Shown here: positions 19,952 to 29,158 of the stretch, piece after piece
Position numbering within the stretch: the stretch's first letter is position 1
How the letters are laid out: each line of letters begins with the position of its first letter
From: Methylocapsa aurea
GTDB taxonomy: Bacteria; Pseudomonadota; Alphaproteobacteria; Rhizobiales; Beijerinckiaceae
Assembly (NCBI RefSeq): GCF_000746085.1
Contig: NZ_JQKO01000009.1
Span: 1 to 64,000 of the forward strand
DNA: 64,000 nucleotides
Reading direction: 5' to 3'
Made by a program: the position numbers and the translations under genes
The notes under the pieces: generated by a model
What the model was told of the DNA's origin: nothing
The model's database searches: none
What the model saw: the letters and a program-made list of their open reading frames with translations, nothing else

Positions 19952-20491
19952 ATGAGTTTAGGACTGTTGACGTCATCCCGGCCTTGCGCTCCAAGGCTGG
20001 CAGCCCGCATTCTTCCGGTCCTGCTTTCGGTCCTGGCCGCGATGCTCATTCATGGGCATGCCGGGTCGGCCCGGTCCGAAACCCTTGTCGCCGGCGAGCC
20101 GGATGCGGTTCGGCTGGAAGCGCGCGAGGCTTCGGTCGAGGAAGCGCTGAACGCGCTCGGCGAAACATTTGATCTGCGCTACCGGACTTCGGCCGATCTC
20201 AAGCGGGGGATCTCTGGCGCTTATACCGGATCGATTCAACATGTGGTCGCGCGCTTGCTGCGAGGATATGATTTCGCGATGGAAACATCGGAGACGGGGA
20301 TCACCCTCTCCGTGTACGGGTCTCCAGCCGGCGGCTCCGGGATCGTCAATCCGTCCATGGGGAAATTCCTTTCGGCGACGCGCCTTCATTCGCCGCCGCA
20401 CAAAAGTCGCGGACACGGACGGCGCGACGCAATGTCAGGATCGAGGATGAAGGCGGCCGCATTTGGCGGACGGCGGCGCCCAATCGAATAG
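19952..20491 (+). CDS. Exported protein with STN-like (secretin/TonB short N-terminal) domain
   Basis: The frame is open from a TTG at 19895. ATG 19952 gives 179 residues beginning with a good signal peptide (basic RLAAR, then a leucine-rich stretch, cleavage near GSARSE). Residues about 45-115 resemble an STN domain (LEAREASVEEALNAL, then GAYTGSIQHVVARLL). STN domains usually form the N-terminus of siderophore receptors or secretins that signal to an anti-sigma factor. Here the domain stands alone and is followed by a basic, low-complexity tail. A role in sensing or handling the siderophore is inference from position only. The rest of a receptor is not present downstream. Confidence 0.6.
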   Translation: MSLGLLTSSRPCAPRLAARILPVLLSVLAAMLIHGHAGSARSETLVAGEPDAVRLEAREASVEEALNALGETFDLRYRTSADLKRGISGAYTGSIQHVVARLLRGYDFAMETSETGITLSVYGSPAGGSGIVNPSMGKFLSATRLHSPPHKSRGHGRRDAMSGSRMKAAAFGGRRRPIE

Positions 20492-20826
20492 CGCCGTAGC
20501 GGACGCGCTCCATCGATGCCCAATCCACAAACTCTCCAAGCTCTCCACCACATGAATTTTTGGAAATGACCACCATGAATTTATACAATGCCGCGACCCA
20601 TTGAGCTTGCCTGATGGAGAGCATTCGCAAAGGCTCGAGATCAAAGCGCATCGCGATTTATGCGTGCTTGCTGCAGGCCTTCCTAGTCGCCGCTCTACCG
20701 GCCGCCGGCTTGGCTTTGCAGCGCGTTTGAGCATATCCAGCCCGGCGGCTCACAATTCTTTAACGGGCGCCAGAACGATGGCGGATTTCCGTCGCCCAAA
20801 TCTCTACAATCGCGGACAGATTATCC
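20492..20826. promoter_or_regulatory. Intergenic region before the ABC transporter operon
   Basis: There is no supported gene here. A near-direct repeat, ACCACATGAATTT (20547-20559) and ACCACCATGAATTT (20569-20582), lies in a locally AT-rich patch and could be a regulator site for the transporter operon. Only short, non-family open frames cross the region. Confidence 0.35.
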
Positions 20827-21555
20827 ATGCTTCAGGCGATCAATCTCACCAAACGCTACGATGCAACGCTGGCGCTTGATGCGCTCAACCTGGAGGTTCA
20901 AGCCGGCGAAGTCTTCTGTCTGCTGGGGGCCAATGGCGCCGGCAAAACGACAACCCTGAACCTCTTTTTGAACTTCATCGCGCCGACATCCGGCGTCGCC
21001 CTCGTCGACAATATAGATGTCGCGGAGAACCCGATGCAGGCGCGCCGCCTGGTCGCTTATCTGCCTGAGCAGGTCATGCTCTATCCCAAGCTGACGGCGG
21101 CGGAAAATCTGGACTATTTCAGCCGCCTCGCCGGCCATCGCTATAGCGCGCCAAAATTGCGAACGTTCCTGCAACAATGCGGCTTGCAGTCCGCCGCGAT
21201 CGACAATCGCCTGTCGAGCTTTTCGAAGGGCATGCGCCAGAAGGTTGGCCTTGCGACCGCCCTCGCCAAGCAGGCCAAGGCGCTTCTCCTCGACGAGCCA
21301 ACCTCCGGGCTCGATCCCCAGGCCTCGCATGAATTCTCCGGGATATTGACCGATCTCGCAGGCTCCGGGATGGCGGTCCTGATGGCGACGCATGATCTCT
21401 TTCGCGTCAAGGAATCAGGGACGCGGGCCGGAATCATGCGCCAAGGCCGGCTCGTCGCCGCAGTCAACACTGCGGACCTGCACGCGGCGGATCTGGAGCG
21501 GCTTTATCTCGAGCATATGGCGGCGCAGGCCGGGGCGTCGGAGATCGCGGCATGA
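20827..21555 (+). CDS. ABC transporter ATP-binding protein
   Basis: A 242-residue ATPase of the ABC-2 exporter type (CcmA/NosF-like). It shows Walker A GANGAGKTT, the signature SFSKGMRQKVGLA, Walker B LLLDEPTSGLD and the switch His in ATHD. It overlaps the next gene by ATGA, so the ATPase and first permease are translationally coupled. The substrate is unknown. Its position after the siderophore genes suggests export or handling of the lipopeptide, which is inference. Confidence 0.92.
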   Translation: MLQAINLTKRYDATLALDALNLEVQAGEVFCLLGANGAGKTTTLNLFLNFIAPTSGVALVDNIDVAENPMQARRLVAYLPEQVMLYPKLTAAENLDYFSRLAGHRYSAPKLRTFLQQCGLQSAAIDNRLSSFSKGMRQKVGLATALAKQAKALLLDEPTSGLDPQASHEFSGILTDLAGSGMAVLMATHDLFRVKESGTRAGIMRQGRLVAAVNTADLHAADLERLYLEHMAAQAGASEIAA

Positions 21556-22964
21556 TCGGCGTCATCGCCCGCAAGGAACTACTGGAGCTTTGGCGCGACC
21601 ATCGTTTTCGCATCGCCGCCCTTATCCTGTCTTTGACGCTGCTGGTCGGCGGCGCCTTTGGCTGGGCCAATTTCCTCGACCTGCGGCGCCAAGCCCAGAC
21701 GGCCGGCCAGGACGAGCGCGAACGCTGGCTCAGCCAGGGCGACAAATATCCCCATGCGGCGGCCCATTACGGCGTCTTTGCATTCAAATCGCCGCGGCCG
21801 CTCGCGATTATGGACAGCGGCATTCAACCCTATGTCGGCGCCCTCGTCTGGCTGGAGGCGCATAAGCAGAACGAGATGCTGTATCGCCCGGCCGAGGACG
21901 CAACCGCGCTTCAGCGCTTTGGCGATCTCACCCCGGCGGCGGTGGGCCAGAGCCTCATCCCGCTGCTGATCATTTTCGTCGCCTATGGCGCCTTCACCCG
22001 CGAACGCGAACAGGGAACCTTGCCGCAATTGGCGAGTCTTGGAGTGCGTCCGTCCGATCTGCTGCTGGGAAAGGCGGCGGGCATCGCATGCGCCTTCTTG
22101 CCGATCCTGCTGCCGGCCTTCCTTCTTTTGATTGTCGCGATCGCGGCGCTGACTCCCACGGGGCTGCTCTTCGACGAGTTGGCCCGCGCCGGCCTCCTCG
22201 CCCTGATCTACGCCGCCTATTTCGCCCTCTTCCTATTCCTGTCCCTGGCCGTTTCGGCCTGGCGCAGGTCCTCGGCGACGGCGCTCGCCATCCTGTTGAG
22301 TTTTTGGGCCTTGAGCGTGCTCGCGGCGCCGCGCGCCTTATCCGATTGGGCGAAAATTCTCTACCCGACCGCTTCCTCAATCGAGCTTAAGCATGGGCTC
22401 GATCGCTCGCTTGGCCAGGCTCAGACGCAAAGCTGGGAAAAGACCCGCGCGGAGTTGCTCGAACAATTTCACGCCGACAAGGTGGAGGATCTGCCCTTCG
22501 CTTTCGACGGAGCCGCGCTCCAGGCGGACGAAGAATCGGCCTACGCCCTATTCCAACAGCACTATGGCCGCTTCTTCGCGACCTTGCGCCAACAGAACGC
22601 ATTCTTCCAACTTGGCGCGCTGCTCTCGCCACTGGCCGGCGTCCAGCTCAGTTCGATGGCGCTGGCCGGCAATGATCTCGGCCAGCATCAAGATTTTATC
22701 CTCCAGGCTGAGGCGAACCGGCGGGTCATCCATACCATGATCAATGAATATATCGTTCGCCACAGCGCCAAGAATGACGCGGGCGAGTGGCGGTCGCAGG
22801 CCGGGCGCGACTTGTGGGAGCGCATACCCGCCTTCGACTACCAGCCGCCGCGCTGGCCAAGCGCCCTGCCGGACTATGGGCTCGGCCTTGGCCTGCTCGC
22901 GGCATGGCTGCTCGGCTCGATCGCCGCCGCCTTCCAGGCGGTCGCCCGGATGAAAATAGCGTAA
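21552..22964 (+). CDS. ABC-2 type permease with DUF3526-like architecture (first of two)
   Basis: A 470-residue membrane protein starting MIGVIARKELLELWRD. It has an N-terminal membrane segment, a long soluble loop (about 40-130), a block of membrane segments (about 135-260), a second soluble region (about 280-430) and a C-terminal segment. The motif FTREREQGTLPQL matches the matching motif FSREREQGTLPLL of the next gene, so the two permeases are diverged paralogues that probably form a heterodimer. The coupled ATPase lies immediately upstream. Confidence 0.85.
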   Translation: MIGVIARKELLELWRDHRFRIAALILSLTLLVGGAFGWANFLDLRRQAQTAGQDERERWLSQGDKYPHAAAHYGVFAFKSPRPLAIMDSGIQPYVGALVWLEAHKQNEMLYRPAEDATALQRFGDLTPAAVGQSLIPLLIIFVAYGAFTREREQGTLPQLASLGVRPSDLLLGKAAGIACAFLPILLPAFLLLIVAIAALTPTGLLFDELARAGLLALIYAAYFALFLFLSLAVSAWRRSSATALAILLSFWALSVLAAPRALSDWAKILYPTASSIELKHGLDRSLGQAQTQSWEKTRAELLEQFHADKVEDLPFAFDGAALQADEESAYALFQQHYGRFFATLRQQNAFFQLGALLSPLAGVQLSSMALAGNDLGQHQDFILQAEANRRVIHTMINEYIVRHSAKNDAGEWRSQAGRDLWERIPAFDYQPPRWPSALPDYGLGLGLLAAWLLGSIAAAFQAVARMKIA

Positions 22965-22980
22965 GCGGACAAGACCAAAG

Positions 22981-24417
22981 ATGCCGAATCTGATTGCCCT
23001 GGAATGGCGCCGGCTGCGCCGCGAAACCTTATACTGGATCGCGCTCTGCCTTTGCGTCGGCGGGCTTTGGTATGGGCTGAGCAACGGCCTCGCCTGGCGG
23101 CAGTTTCAACAGGACGGCATAAGACGCGCCGCCGCCATTGGTGCCGAGGGGATCGCCACGGCCAAAGCCAAGGCCGCCGAGCTTAACGCCGATGCTTCGA
23201 AGCAGATCGATTTCTGGGGCGACCCGCGCTCTGGGATCGGGTTTGAAGGCGCCTATCTGCGGCTCTACGATTGTTTATCTCCGGCTCCCCTTGCCGCGCT
23301 CGCAGTTGGTCAAAGCGATCTTCTGCCCTATTGCGTCCAGGTGAAAACCGGACCCTGGCCCAATTTCGATCAAAGCGACGAATGGGAAAACCCGGTCCGG
23401 CTCCTGCTTGGACGCTTCGACTGCGCCTTCGCGATCATCTATTTGCTTCCCCTGCTGGCCTTGCTTGTCTCGTTCAATCTCTTCTCGCGGGAGCGCGAAC
23501 AGGGGACGCTTCCCTTGCTGCTCTCTTATCCCGTCTCGGCGCGGCTTTGGCTCGCCGTGTGTTTTCTGCTGCGCGCGACGGTCTTTCTTGGCGTCGTGCT
23601 CGCGGCGCTGACGGCGGAGCTGTTCATCGCCGGGTTCGCCGCCTCCGCCCCTGGCGCGACGAGCGATTTGCTGTTCTGGCTGGCCATCATCCTCGCCTAT
23701 GGCGGATTTTGGTTCGCGCTCGCCTTTGCCGTCAACGCCGGCGGCCGGAGCTCGGAAACAAATGCTCTGATTCTGGTCGGTTGCTGGCTTGCGCTGGTGA
23801 TTCTCCTTCCGGCCGGCCTCAATCTCGCGCTGAAGCAGATTTATCCGCTGCCCTCTCGCGTCGAATTCATCGATACCTTGCGCGCCGCCTCCGCGCAGGC
23901 CGAGAAAATGGGGAGCAGCCTGCTTCAGAAATATCTGCACGACCATCCCGATCTTGCCCCCGGCGACAAGAAAGAGAATGAAAATCAATTCATCGAGACG
24001 CTGATCGCCGTCAATGCGGAGACCGAGCGACTCCTCGACCCCGCGAAGCGCCGATTTCGGGACCAGAACAATCGGCAGGTGGAGGCGATCGAGCGGCTGA
24101 GCGCCCTGTCGCCCGCCATCGTCTTTCAACGAGCGGCCAATGCCCTGAGCGGAAATGATCAGACCCGCCACATGCGCTTCATCGACGCGGTCGAGGCGCA
24201 TCGGGATGAGGTCAAGCGCTTTCTCGATCCGAGTTTTGCGAGCGAGGCGCCGTTCACAGACTATGACGGCGTCCCGGCTTTTGCATACGAGCAACGGACC
24301 AACTTGCAGAATAATGCGCAGGGCGCGCTCGGGGCGCTTCTTCTCTTGCTAACGCCAAGCGCCCTTCTCGCCGCCTGGGGCTGGCGGCGCTTGCGACGGC
24401 CTTTATTGGAGCGCTGA
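22981..24417 (+). CDS. ABC-2 type permease with DUF3526-like architecture (second of two)
   Basis: A 478-residue membrane protein, 16 bases after its paralogue. It has the same layout: an N-terminal segment, a soluble loop, a block of membrane helices around 145-290, a charged soluble part around 300-440, and a C-terminal helix. It shares the REREQGTLP motif. It completes an ATPase-permease-permease operon of 3.6 kb. No periplasmic binding protein or adaptor is present, as expected for an ABC-2 exporter. Confidence 0.85.
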   Translation: MPNLIALEWRRLRRETLYWIALCLCVGGLWYGLSNGLAWRQFQQDGIRRAAAIGAEGIATAKAKAAELNADASKQIDFWGDPRSGIGFEGAYLRLYDCLSPAPLAALAVGQSDLLPYCVQVKTGPWPNFDQSDEWENPVRLLLGRFDCAFAIIYLLPLLALLVSFNLFSREREQGTLPLLLSYPVSARLWLAVCFLLRATVFLGVVLAALTAELFIAGFAASAPGATSDLLFWLAIILAYGGFWFALAFAVNAGGRSSETNALILVGCWLALVILLPAGLNLALKQIYPLPSRVEFIDTLRAASAQAEKMGSSLLQKYLHDHPDLAPGDKKENENQFIETLIAVNAETERLLDPAKRRFRDQNNRQVEAIERLSALSPAIVFQRAANALSGNDQTRHMRFIDAVEAHRDEVKRFLDPSFASEAPFTDYDGVPAFAYEQRTNLQNNAQGALGALLLLLTPSALLAAWGWRRLRRPLLER

Positions 24418-24612
24418 GCGCAGCCCAACCCGGAGCTCAAGAATTGCGAATAGCGCGGCGCGAAATTCGGCCCACGCATTTTTGTCCATGAAGCCAGATT
24501 CCCTTCTCATCGCGCCGGATAGAATTAAAGTTCTAAAGCAAAAGCCACACTTACGGGATAAGTTGCCGTTCGAGGCGACTCAAGCGTAGGATGGCGCATC
24601 GGAGAAAAATCC

Positions 24613-25191
24613 ATGGGCGAAACTCTTGAGCGTCCGCAACGACCCGCGCGCCATAGGCTCGATGTCGACGCCTATTATAAGATGGCCGAGGCTGGCATCC
24701 TCAACCGCGAGGAGCGCGTCGAGCTGATCGACGGGGAAATCATCGACATGAACCCGATCGGCAGCCCACATGCCGCAATCGTGAAGCGGCTAAACCGGCT
24801 CGTCGCCCGCGCTGCCGCCGACGGAATCGTCCTCGTCAGCGTGCAGGACCCGCTGCGGCTCGACGCCTATAACGAACCTCAACCCGATCTCATGCTGCTG
24901 CGGCCGCGCGCCGACGATTATCGGGCGAGCCATCCAAGTGCGGCCGATGTCCTCCTTCTGGTGGAAATCTCCGACAGTTCGCTGACCTATGACCGCGGCC
25001 GCAAGCTCGCGCTCTACGCACAATTTGGCGTGCCCGAGGTCTGGATCGTCGATCTTGCCGGCGCGGCGGTCGAGGTTTTCCGCCAGCTGAAGGAGGGCGC
25101 CTATTCTTCGCGCGAGCGGCGGTCTGGCGGGGCGCTGGCGCCGCTGCTCGTCCCCAGCGTCGCGATCGACGTCGCCGCGCTGCTCGCGTGA
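24613..25191 (+). CDS. Uma2 family putative restriction-type endonuclease
   Basis: A 192-residue protein of the Uma2/DUF820 family, which has a PD-(D/E)XK nuclease fold. Typical pieces are the N-terminal YYKMAEAGIL, EERVELIDGEI, PQPDLMLLRPR, LLVEISDSS, YDRGRKLALYA and VPEVWIVDL. Family members are common as single genes in cyanobacteria and proteobacteria, and their physiological target is mostly unknown. It has its own gap upstream (24418-24612) and is not obviously part of the transporter operon. Confidence 0.88.
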   Translation: MGETLERPQRPARHRLDVDAYYKMAEAGILNREERVELIDGEIIDMNPIGSPHAAIVKRLNRLVARAAADGIVLVSVQDPLRLDAYNEPQPDLMLLRPRADDYRASHPSAADVLLLVEISDSSLTYDRGRKLALYAQFGVPEVWIVDLAGAAVEVFRQLKEGAYSSRERRSGGALAPLLVPSVAIDVAALLA

Positions 25192-25329
25192 GACCCGACC
25201 CAGCTTACCTTGGGACTATACACCTAGCGCCGCGGCCGCGGCTCTCATAGGCAGGCAATTCGCCGTCTTCATCGTCCGGATGGCGACGACGGCGATCAGG
25301 CTCGCCCTCGTCGACAGCCGCCGGATCGC

Positions 25330-25488
25330 CTAGGAGAGGCCCGCCGCGCCCTGGTCCTCCGGCAGCGCGAGGGCGTCGACCTTCAGCTTCGCGGCGGCGC
25401 CCTGGGCGGAGGCCGCTTCAGCGGCCGACAGTGCGCCGAGAACGATGATCGAGGCGAGCCGCAACAGGCGGCGGCGTATTTTCATCAT
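25330..25488 (-). CDS. Small exported protein, possibly frameshifted
   Basis: Two in-frame ATGs (25488, 25485) follow a strong AAAGGA site. They open a 52-residue frame with a clear signal peptide (basic MKIRRRLL, hydrophobic IIVLGAL, cleavage after AASAQ). The mature part is only about 22 residues and ends at TAG 25330. In the +2 frame an acidic stretch ending in DGELPAYESRGRGAR continues to about 25200. The original protein may therefore have been longer and lost its frame. I do not recognise a family. Confidence 0.4.
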   Translation of the reverse strand: MMKIRRRLLRLASIIVLGALSAAEAASAQGAAAKLKVDALALPEDQGAAGLS

Positions 25489-25589
25489 GACCGTCCTTTG
25501 AGCGAGGACGCGGACATAATTGGCGATGATGCATGGTCGGCCCGGCCGGCTCCGCGTCGCTGCAATCCTGCAACGCCGACGCGGTTCAA

Positions 25590-26921
25590 TCAGCGGCTTG
25601 TTCGAAGTTGACCCTTGTGGGCGTAGCCTAACAGCAGCACCGAGATCGCCGCCAGCAATGTCACCCCTCCCGCAAGGAACAGGACGGCCCTCGGCGTAAA
25701 CTCCCAGGCCAGCAACAGGCCGGCGAGCGCCGGGCCGACGATGGCGCCAACGCGCCCTACAGCCATCGTCCATCCGAGCCCCGAGGCGCGCAGAGCGCTC
25801 GGATAATAGTACGCGACCAGGGGCGGCAAGCACATCTGCGCTCCTATGCAGAAGAACCCCGCCAGAAAGATCACGCCGGTCACCACAGCTCCGGACGGCG
25901 GCGCGACGCCGATCAGCCCAACGGAAACCGCGGCGATGACATAGGCTGGCGCGAGCACCTTGTAGATGTCGAATTTATCCGTCAGCGACGAGAACAGCAG
26001 AGCGCCGAGCATGCCGCCGCCGCTCAACACCACGCCACCCATGACGGCCATGCTGATGGTGACTCCAGCCTGATTGAGGATCAGCGGCAGCCAGCTCGTA
26101 AGGAATATGGACGTGACCAGACTGAGAAAGCTGATGAGCCACAACAGGATCGTGCCCGCCGTGCGCCCCTCCGCAAACAGCTGTCCCACCGAAAGGCCTA
26201 TGATTCCACGATCGCGCCGCTTGAAGTCATAGGTCTCGACCGAAGGGGCTTCGATGTTGATCTGGGACAGGTTTCTGCCGACCCGCGCGCCCGACGACGG
26301 CCGGGTCACGAGATAGGAGAAGGACTCCGGCACAAACGCCCAGGCGATCGGTAGGACGACGAGAGGCAGCAGGCCGCCGAGGTAAAAGATCGTGCGCCAG
26401 CCATAATGTGGCAGCAGTTGCGCCGTCGCCATGCCGCCGAGGACCGAACCAAGCGGCACGCCGCAAAACATCGCCGTCACAAAGGTCGAGCGCCGGCGTT
26501 TGGGCATATATTCGGAGACGATCGCGAAGAGATTCGGCAAGGCCGCCCCAAGACCCACGCCCGCGACGAACCGCAGCACGATCAGCTGGTTTAGCGTTCC
26601 GGAGGCGATGGTGAGGAGAGAGGCGGCGCTCACCACGGCGAAAGCGCCGAGCATGACCGTCTTGCGACCGTAAAGATCGCCGAGCGGGCCTTGCAGGAGG
26701 ACGCCGGCCAGCGAGCCAAACGACCCCGCGCCGAAGACGACGCCGAACTGCGCGATCGGAATGCCGAATTCGCGCGCGACGTCGGGAGCGGCAAAAGCCA
26801 TCATCTGACTGTCGAAGCCGTCGATCATTGCGAGGAAGCCGCAAATGGCGACGATGAAATATTGGCGAACGCCTATACGGCTGCGGTCGATCAGACTCTC
26901 GATGGCGACAGTCACGTTCAT
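25590..26921 (-). CDS. MFS transporter of the aromatic acid:H+ symporter family
   Basis: A 443-residue, 12-helix major facilitator. It starts with the AAHS-type segment IDGFDSQMMAFAAP, has GPLGDLYGRKTVM between helices 2 and 3, and SEYMPKRRRST near the middle. The family (PcaK, BenK, MhpT) moves aromatic acids with protons. It is the last gene of the leftward aromatic cluster, 83 bases after the GST gene. It could take up a precursor or pass out an aromatic product; the sequence does not decide the direction. Confidence 0.88.
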   Translation of the reverse strand: MNVTVAIESLIDRSRIGVRQYFIVAICGFLAMIDGFDSQMMAFAAPDVAREFGIPIAQFGVVFGAGSFGSLAGVLLQGPLGDLYGRKTVMLGAFAVVSAASLLTIASGTLNQLIVLRFVAGVGLGAALPNLFAIVSEYMPKRRRSTFVTAMFCGVPLGSVLGGMATAQLLPHYGWRTIFYLGGLLPLVVLPIAWAFVPESFSYLVTRPSSGARVGRNLSQINIEAPSVETYDFKRRDRGIIGLSVGQLFAEGRTAGTILLWLISFLSLVTSIFLTSWLPLILNQAGVTISMAVMGGVVLSGGGMLGALLFSSLTDKFDIYKVLAPAYVIAAVSVGLIGVAPPSGAVVTGVIFLAGFFCIGAQMCLPPLVAYYYPSALRASGLGWTMAVGRVGAIVGPALAGLLLAWEFTPRAVLFLAGGVTLLAAISVLLLGYAHKGQLRTSR

Positions 26922-27004
26922 TGGCTCTCCTTGCCTGGCGTTCTATGAAGCGCGCGTTCTTCGCACGGAAGATGCGATGGCGCGTCGCTCCGAGGCTGTG
27001 AAAT

Positions 27005-28069
27005 TCACGCCGAGGCGCCAGCCAGGGGCTCGCGCCCGGACGGCTCGCTCCAATCCACGATTGGGCCAATCGGGACAATCCCCGACGGCGTCAGCTCGGG
27101 AAAATTGCGGATGTAGTCGAGCTTGTGCTGCGCGAAGTCAGTGGAATCGCGAAAGGCTGGAATCTGGTACAGATCGCGCGCATAGCCCCATAGATGCGGA
27201 TAGTCCACGAGGCGCTTCAAATTGGCTCTGAAGATGGGATTGTAGGCGACGTCGAAGCGCGCCAGCGTCACCCATAGGCGGATATCGCTCTGCGTCAGAT
27301 CGGCGCCGAAAAGGAAACGCCGGCTCGCCAGGCGTTCGTCCAGAAACGCCAGCCTGTCGAACAGCCGCGTCGCGGCCGACTCATATTCCGCCTGACTTTT
27401 CGAAAGACCCACAGCGTAGACGCCGAAATTGACGTCTGCGTGAAGGCTGGCGTCGAGATCTTCGATCTCCTCGCGCAGCGACGCGGGATAGAGGTCGAAC
27501 CGCGAATTCGCGTGGGCGCGAAACTGTGTCGCAACGTCGACGAGTATGTCGCCGGAATTATTGCTGACAATCGTCCCTGTCCGGCGGTCCCATAGAACCG
27601 GGACGCTGACATGTCCGTCAAAATCGGCGTCCGTCGCTTCGTAGGCCTCACGCAGCAGCAGAAATCCATTCACCGGATCGGCGCCGCGCCTTGCGCGAAA
27701 CGCCCAGCCGCGTCCGTCGCGCTCGTCGTCGACGAATGAAAAGGTGATGATTTTCGCAAGGTCGAGGACATTCAAAGCGATTAGAACGCGGTGGCAAAAG
27801 GGGCAGCCTTTGCCGAGATAGAGATGATACCGCCCGGGCTCCGGCGCAAACGCCGCCGAGTCAGCTGAGCCGATTCTGTTTCTGAAACTAGTCAGCGAAT
27901 TGAACGCCGCGACGGCGTCCTGCGAATTCGCGCGCTGCATCTTTTTGAGCTTGTCGGCGCTTGCATAGCGGCCGAAGACCTCGTAATCGACCGCGCTCGC
28001 ATAGGCGCCGCGCTCGCCATTCGCGTCGATGAGCTCCAACCGGGAAGCCGCCGATCCTTCCGCGCTCAC
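27005..28069 (-). CDS. Glutathione transferase of the glutathionyl-hydroquinone reductase (Xi/ECM4) type
   Basis: A 354-residue protein starting with a GTG at 28069 that overlaps the methyltransferase stop (GTGA). The thioredoxin-fold N-terminus holds the catalytic cysteine in CPFC (89-92), where the family usually has CPWA. The all-alpha C-terminal domain ends with the family-like segment HLWGYARDLYQIPAF. These enzymes reduce glutathionyl-hydroquinones and so recycle quinones. That fits a cluster predicted to make a quinone. The second cysteine at position 92 is unusual and could alter the chemistry. Confidence 0.82.
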   Translation of the reverse strand: MSAEGSAASRLELIDANGERGAYASAVDYEVFGRYASADKLKKMQRANSQDAVAAFNSLTSFRNRIGSADSAAFAPEPGRYHLYLGKGCPFCHRVLIALNVLDLAKIITFSFVDDERDGRGWAFRARRGADPVNGFLLLREAYEATDADFDGHVSVPVLWDRRTGTIVSNNSGDILVDVATQFRAHANSRFDLYPASLREEIEDLDASLHADVNFGVYAVGLSKSQAEYESAATRLFDRLAFLDERLASRRFLFGADLTQSDIRLWVTLARFDVAYNPIFRANLKRLVDYPHLWGYARDLYQIPAFRDSTDFAQHKLDYIRNFPELTPSGIVPIGPIVDWSEPSGREPLAGASA

Positions 28070-29112
28070 GGCTTGACGCCTTCGATGATGCTTTGCACGG
28101 CTTTCGTCGGATAGACGTTGGAGATTTTGAGCCCGGCCGCGGCGTAGAGGCGCTCATAGTCCTCAAGGGTGCGCTCGCGGCCTCCTTGGCTCATCACCAG
28201 CATTTCCAGATCGAGCAGCTTGGCGAAATGAGGAACGTTGGGCGGCGTCAGCACAGCCTCGATCAGCAACAGTTTCCCGCCCGAAGGCAGCGCCGCCGCC
28301 GCGTTCCTGATGAACCGGATGGATCGCTCGTCGTCCCAGTCATGAATGATATGCTTCAGAATATAGACGTCGCCGCCCGGGACCACCGACTCAAGGCCGT
28401 CGCCGGCGACGACTTCCGTTCGCTGGAGAATGCCTGTGTCGGCAAGCAGCTGCCTCGCCCCCTCGATGGCGTGGGGAAGTTCGAACAGAACGCCTTTCGC
28501 GTCCGGATTGGCTTTCAAGATGGCGCTCAGCAACAGGCCATGGCCGCCGCCGACGTCGACGATCGTCCGCGCGCCGGAGAAATCATAAGCGTCGACCACC
28601 GCCTGCGCCGCAAGCTCGCTCAGGCTCGTCATCGCCTCATTGACGACCTCGGCCTCGAACGAGCGCGTGCTGATATATTCGAACGCCGTCTCTCCCGCGA
28701 CATGTTCGAACGCGCTTTGGCCGGTTCTTACGCTGTGGACGATGTCGCCCCAGGCCCGCCACGAGATGTCGACGCCCATCAGACGCGCGAAGCCGCGGAT
28801 CGAGCCCGGCTCGTTGCGGCGCAGGGTCTCGCTATAGGCGTTATTGCGGAATCGCCGCCCCTCGCCTTCCACGAATATGCCGACGCTGGTCAGGCCTCGC
28901 AGCAGCCTGTAAAGCGAATCGGGATCCGCGTTGACTTCTCTCGCCAGTTCATCGACCGTCCGCTCTCGCTCTCCGACATAATCCGCGACGCCGAGTTCAG
29001 CGGCGGCGTAGATCGCCTGGGACACCCATTTGCCTGTCAACAACTGAAATACAGCGACCGCCGGCGGCGAGCCGGACTCGATTATTTTCGCTTCGGCGTT
29101 TGCTTCGCTCAT
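28066..29112 (-). CDS. SAM-dependent O-methyltransferase, aromatic type
   Basis: The frame is open from 29223, but ATG 29112 follows GAGGGA at good spacing and gives 348 residues. It has a winged-helix dimerisation part (about 20-100), then a Rossmann domain with the SAM motif DVGGGHG (186-192) and the catalytic-type histidine H257 in KHIIHDWDD. This is the plant-COMT/hydroxyneurosporene-methyltransferase family, which methylates phenolic hydroxyls. It would tailor the aromatic product of this cluster. The stop overlaps the start of the GST gene. Confidence 0.9.
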   Translation of the reverse strand: MSEANAEAKIIESGSPPAVAVFQLLTGKWVSQAIYAAAELGVADYVGERERTVDELAREVNADPDSLYRLLRGLTSVGIFVEGEGRRFRNNAYSETLRRNEPGSIRGFARLMGVDISWRAWGDIVHSVRTGQSAFEHVAGETAFEYISTRSFEAEVVNEAMTSLSELAAQAVVDAYDFSGARTIVDVGGGHGLLLSAILKANPDAKGVLFELPHAIEGARQLLADTGILQRTEVVAGDGLESVVPGGDVYILKHIIHDWDDERSIRFIRNAAAALPSGGKLLLIEAVLTPPNVPHFAKLLDLEMLVMSQGGRERTLEDYERLYAAAGLKISNVYPTKAVQSIIEGVKP

Positions 29113-29158
29113 CAGATCCCTCGTCGTCTTCATTCGTGGCGTTGCGCGCAAGGCGTCG

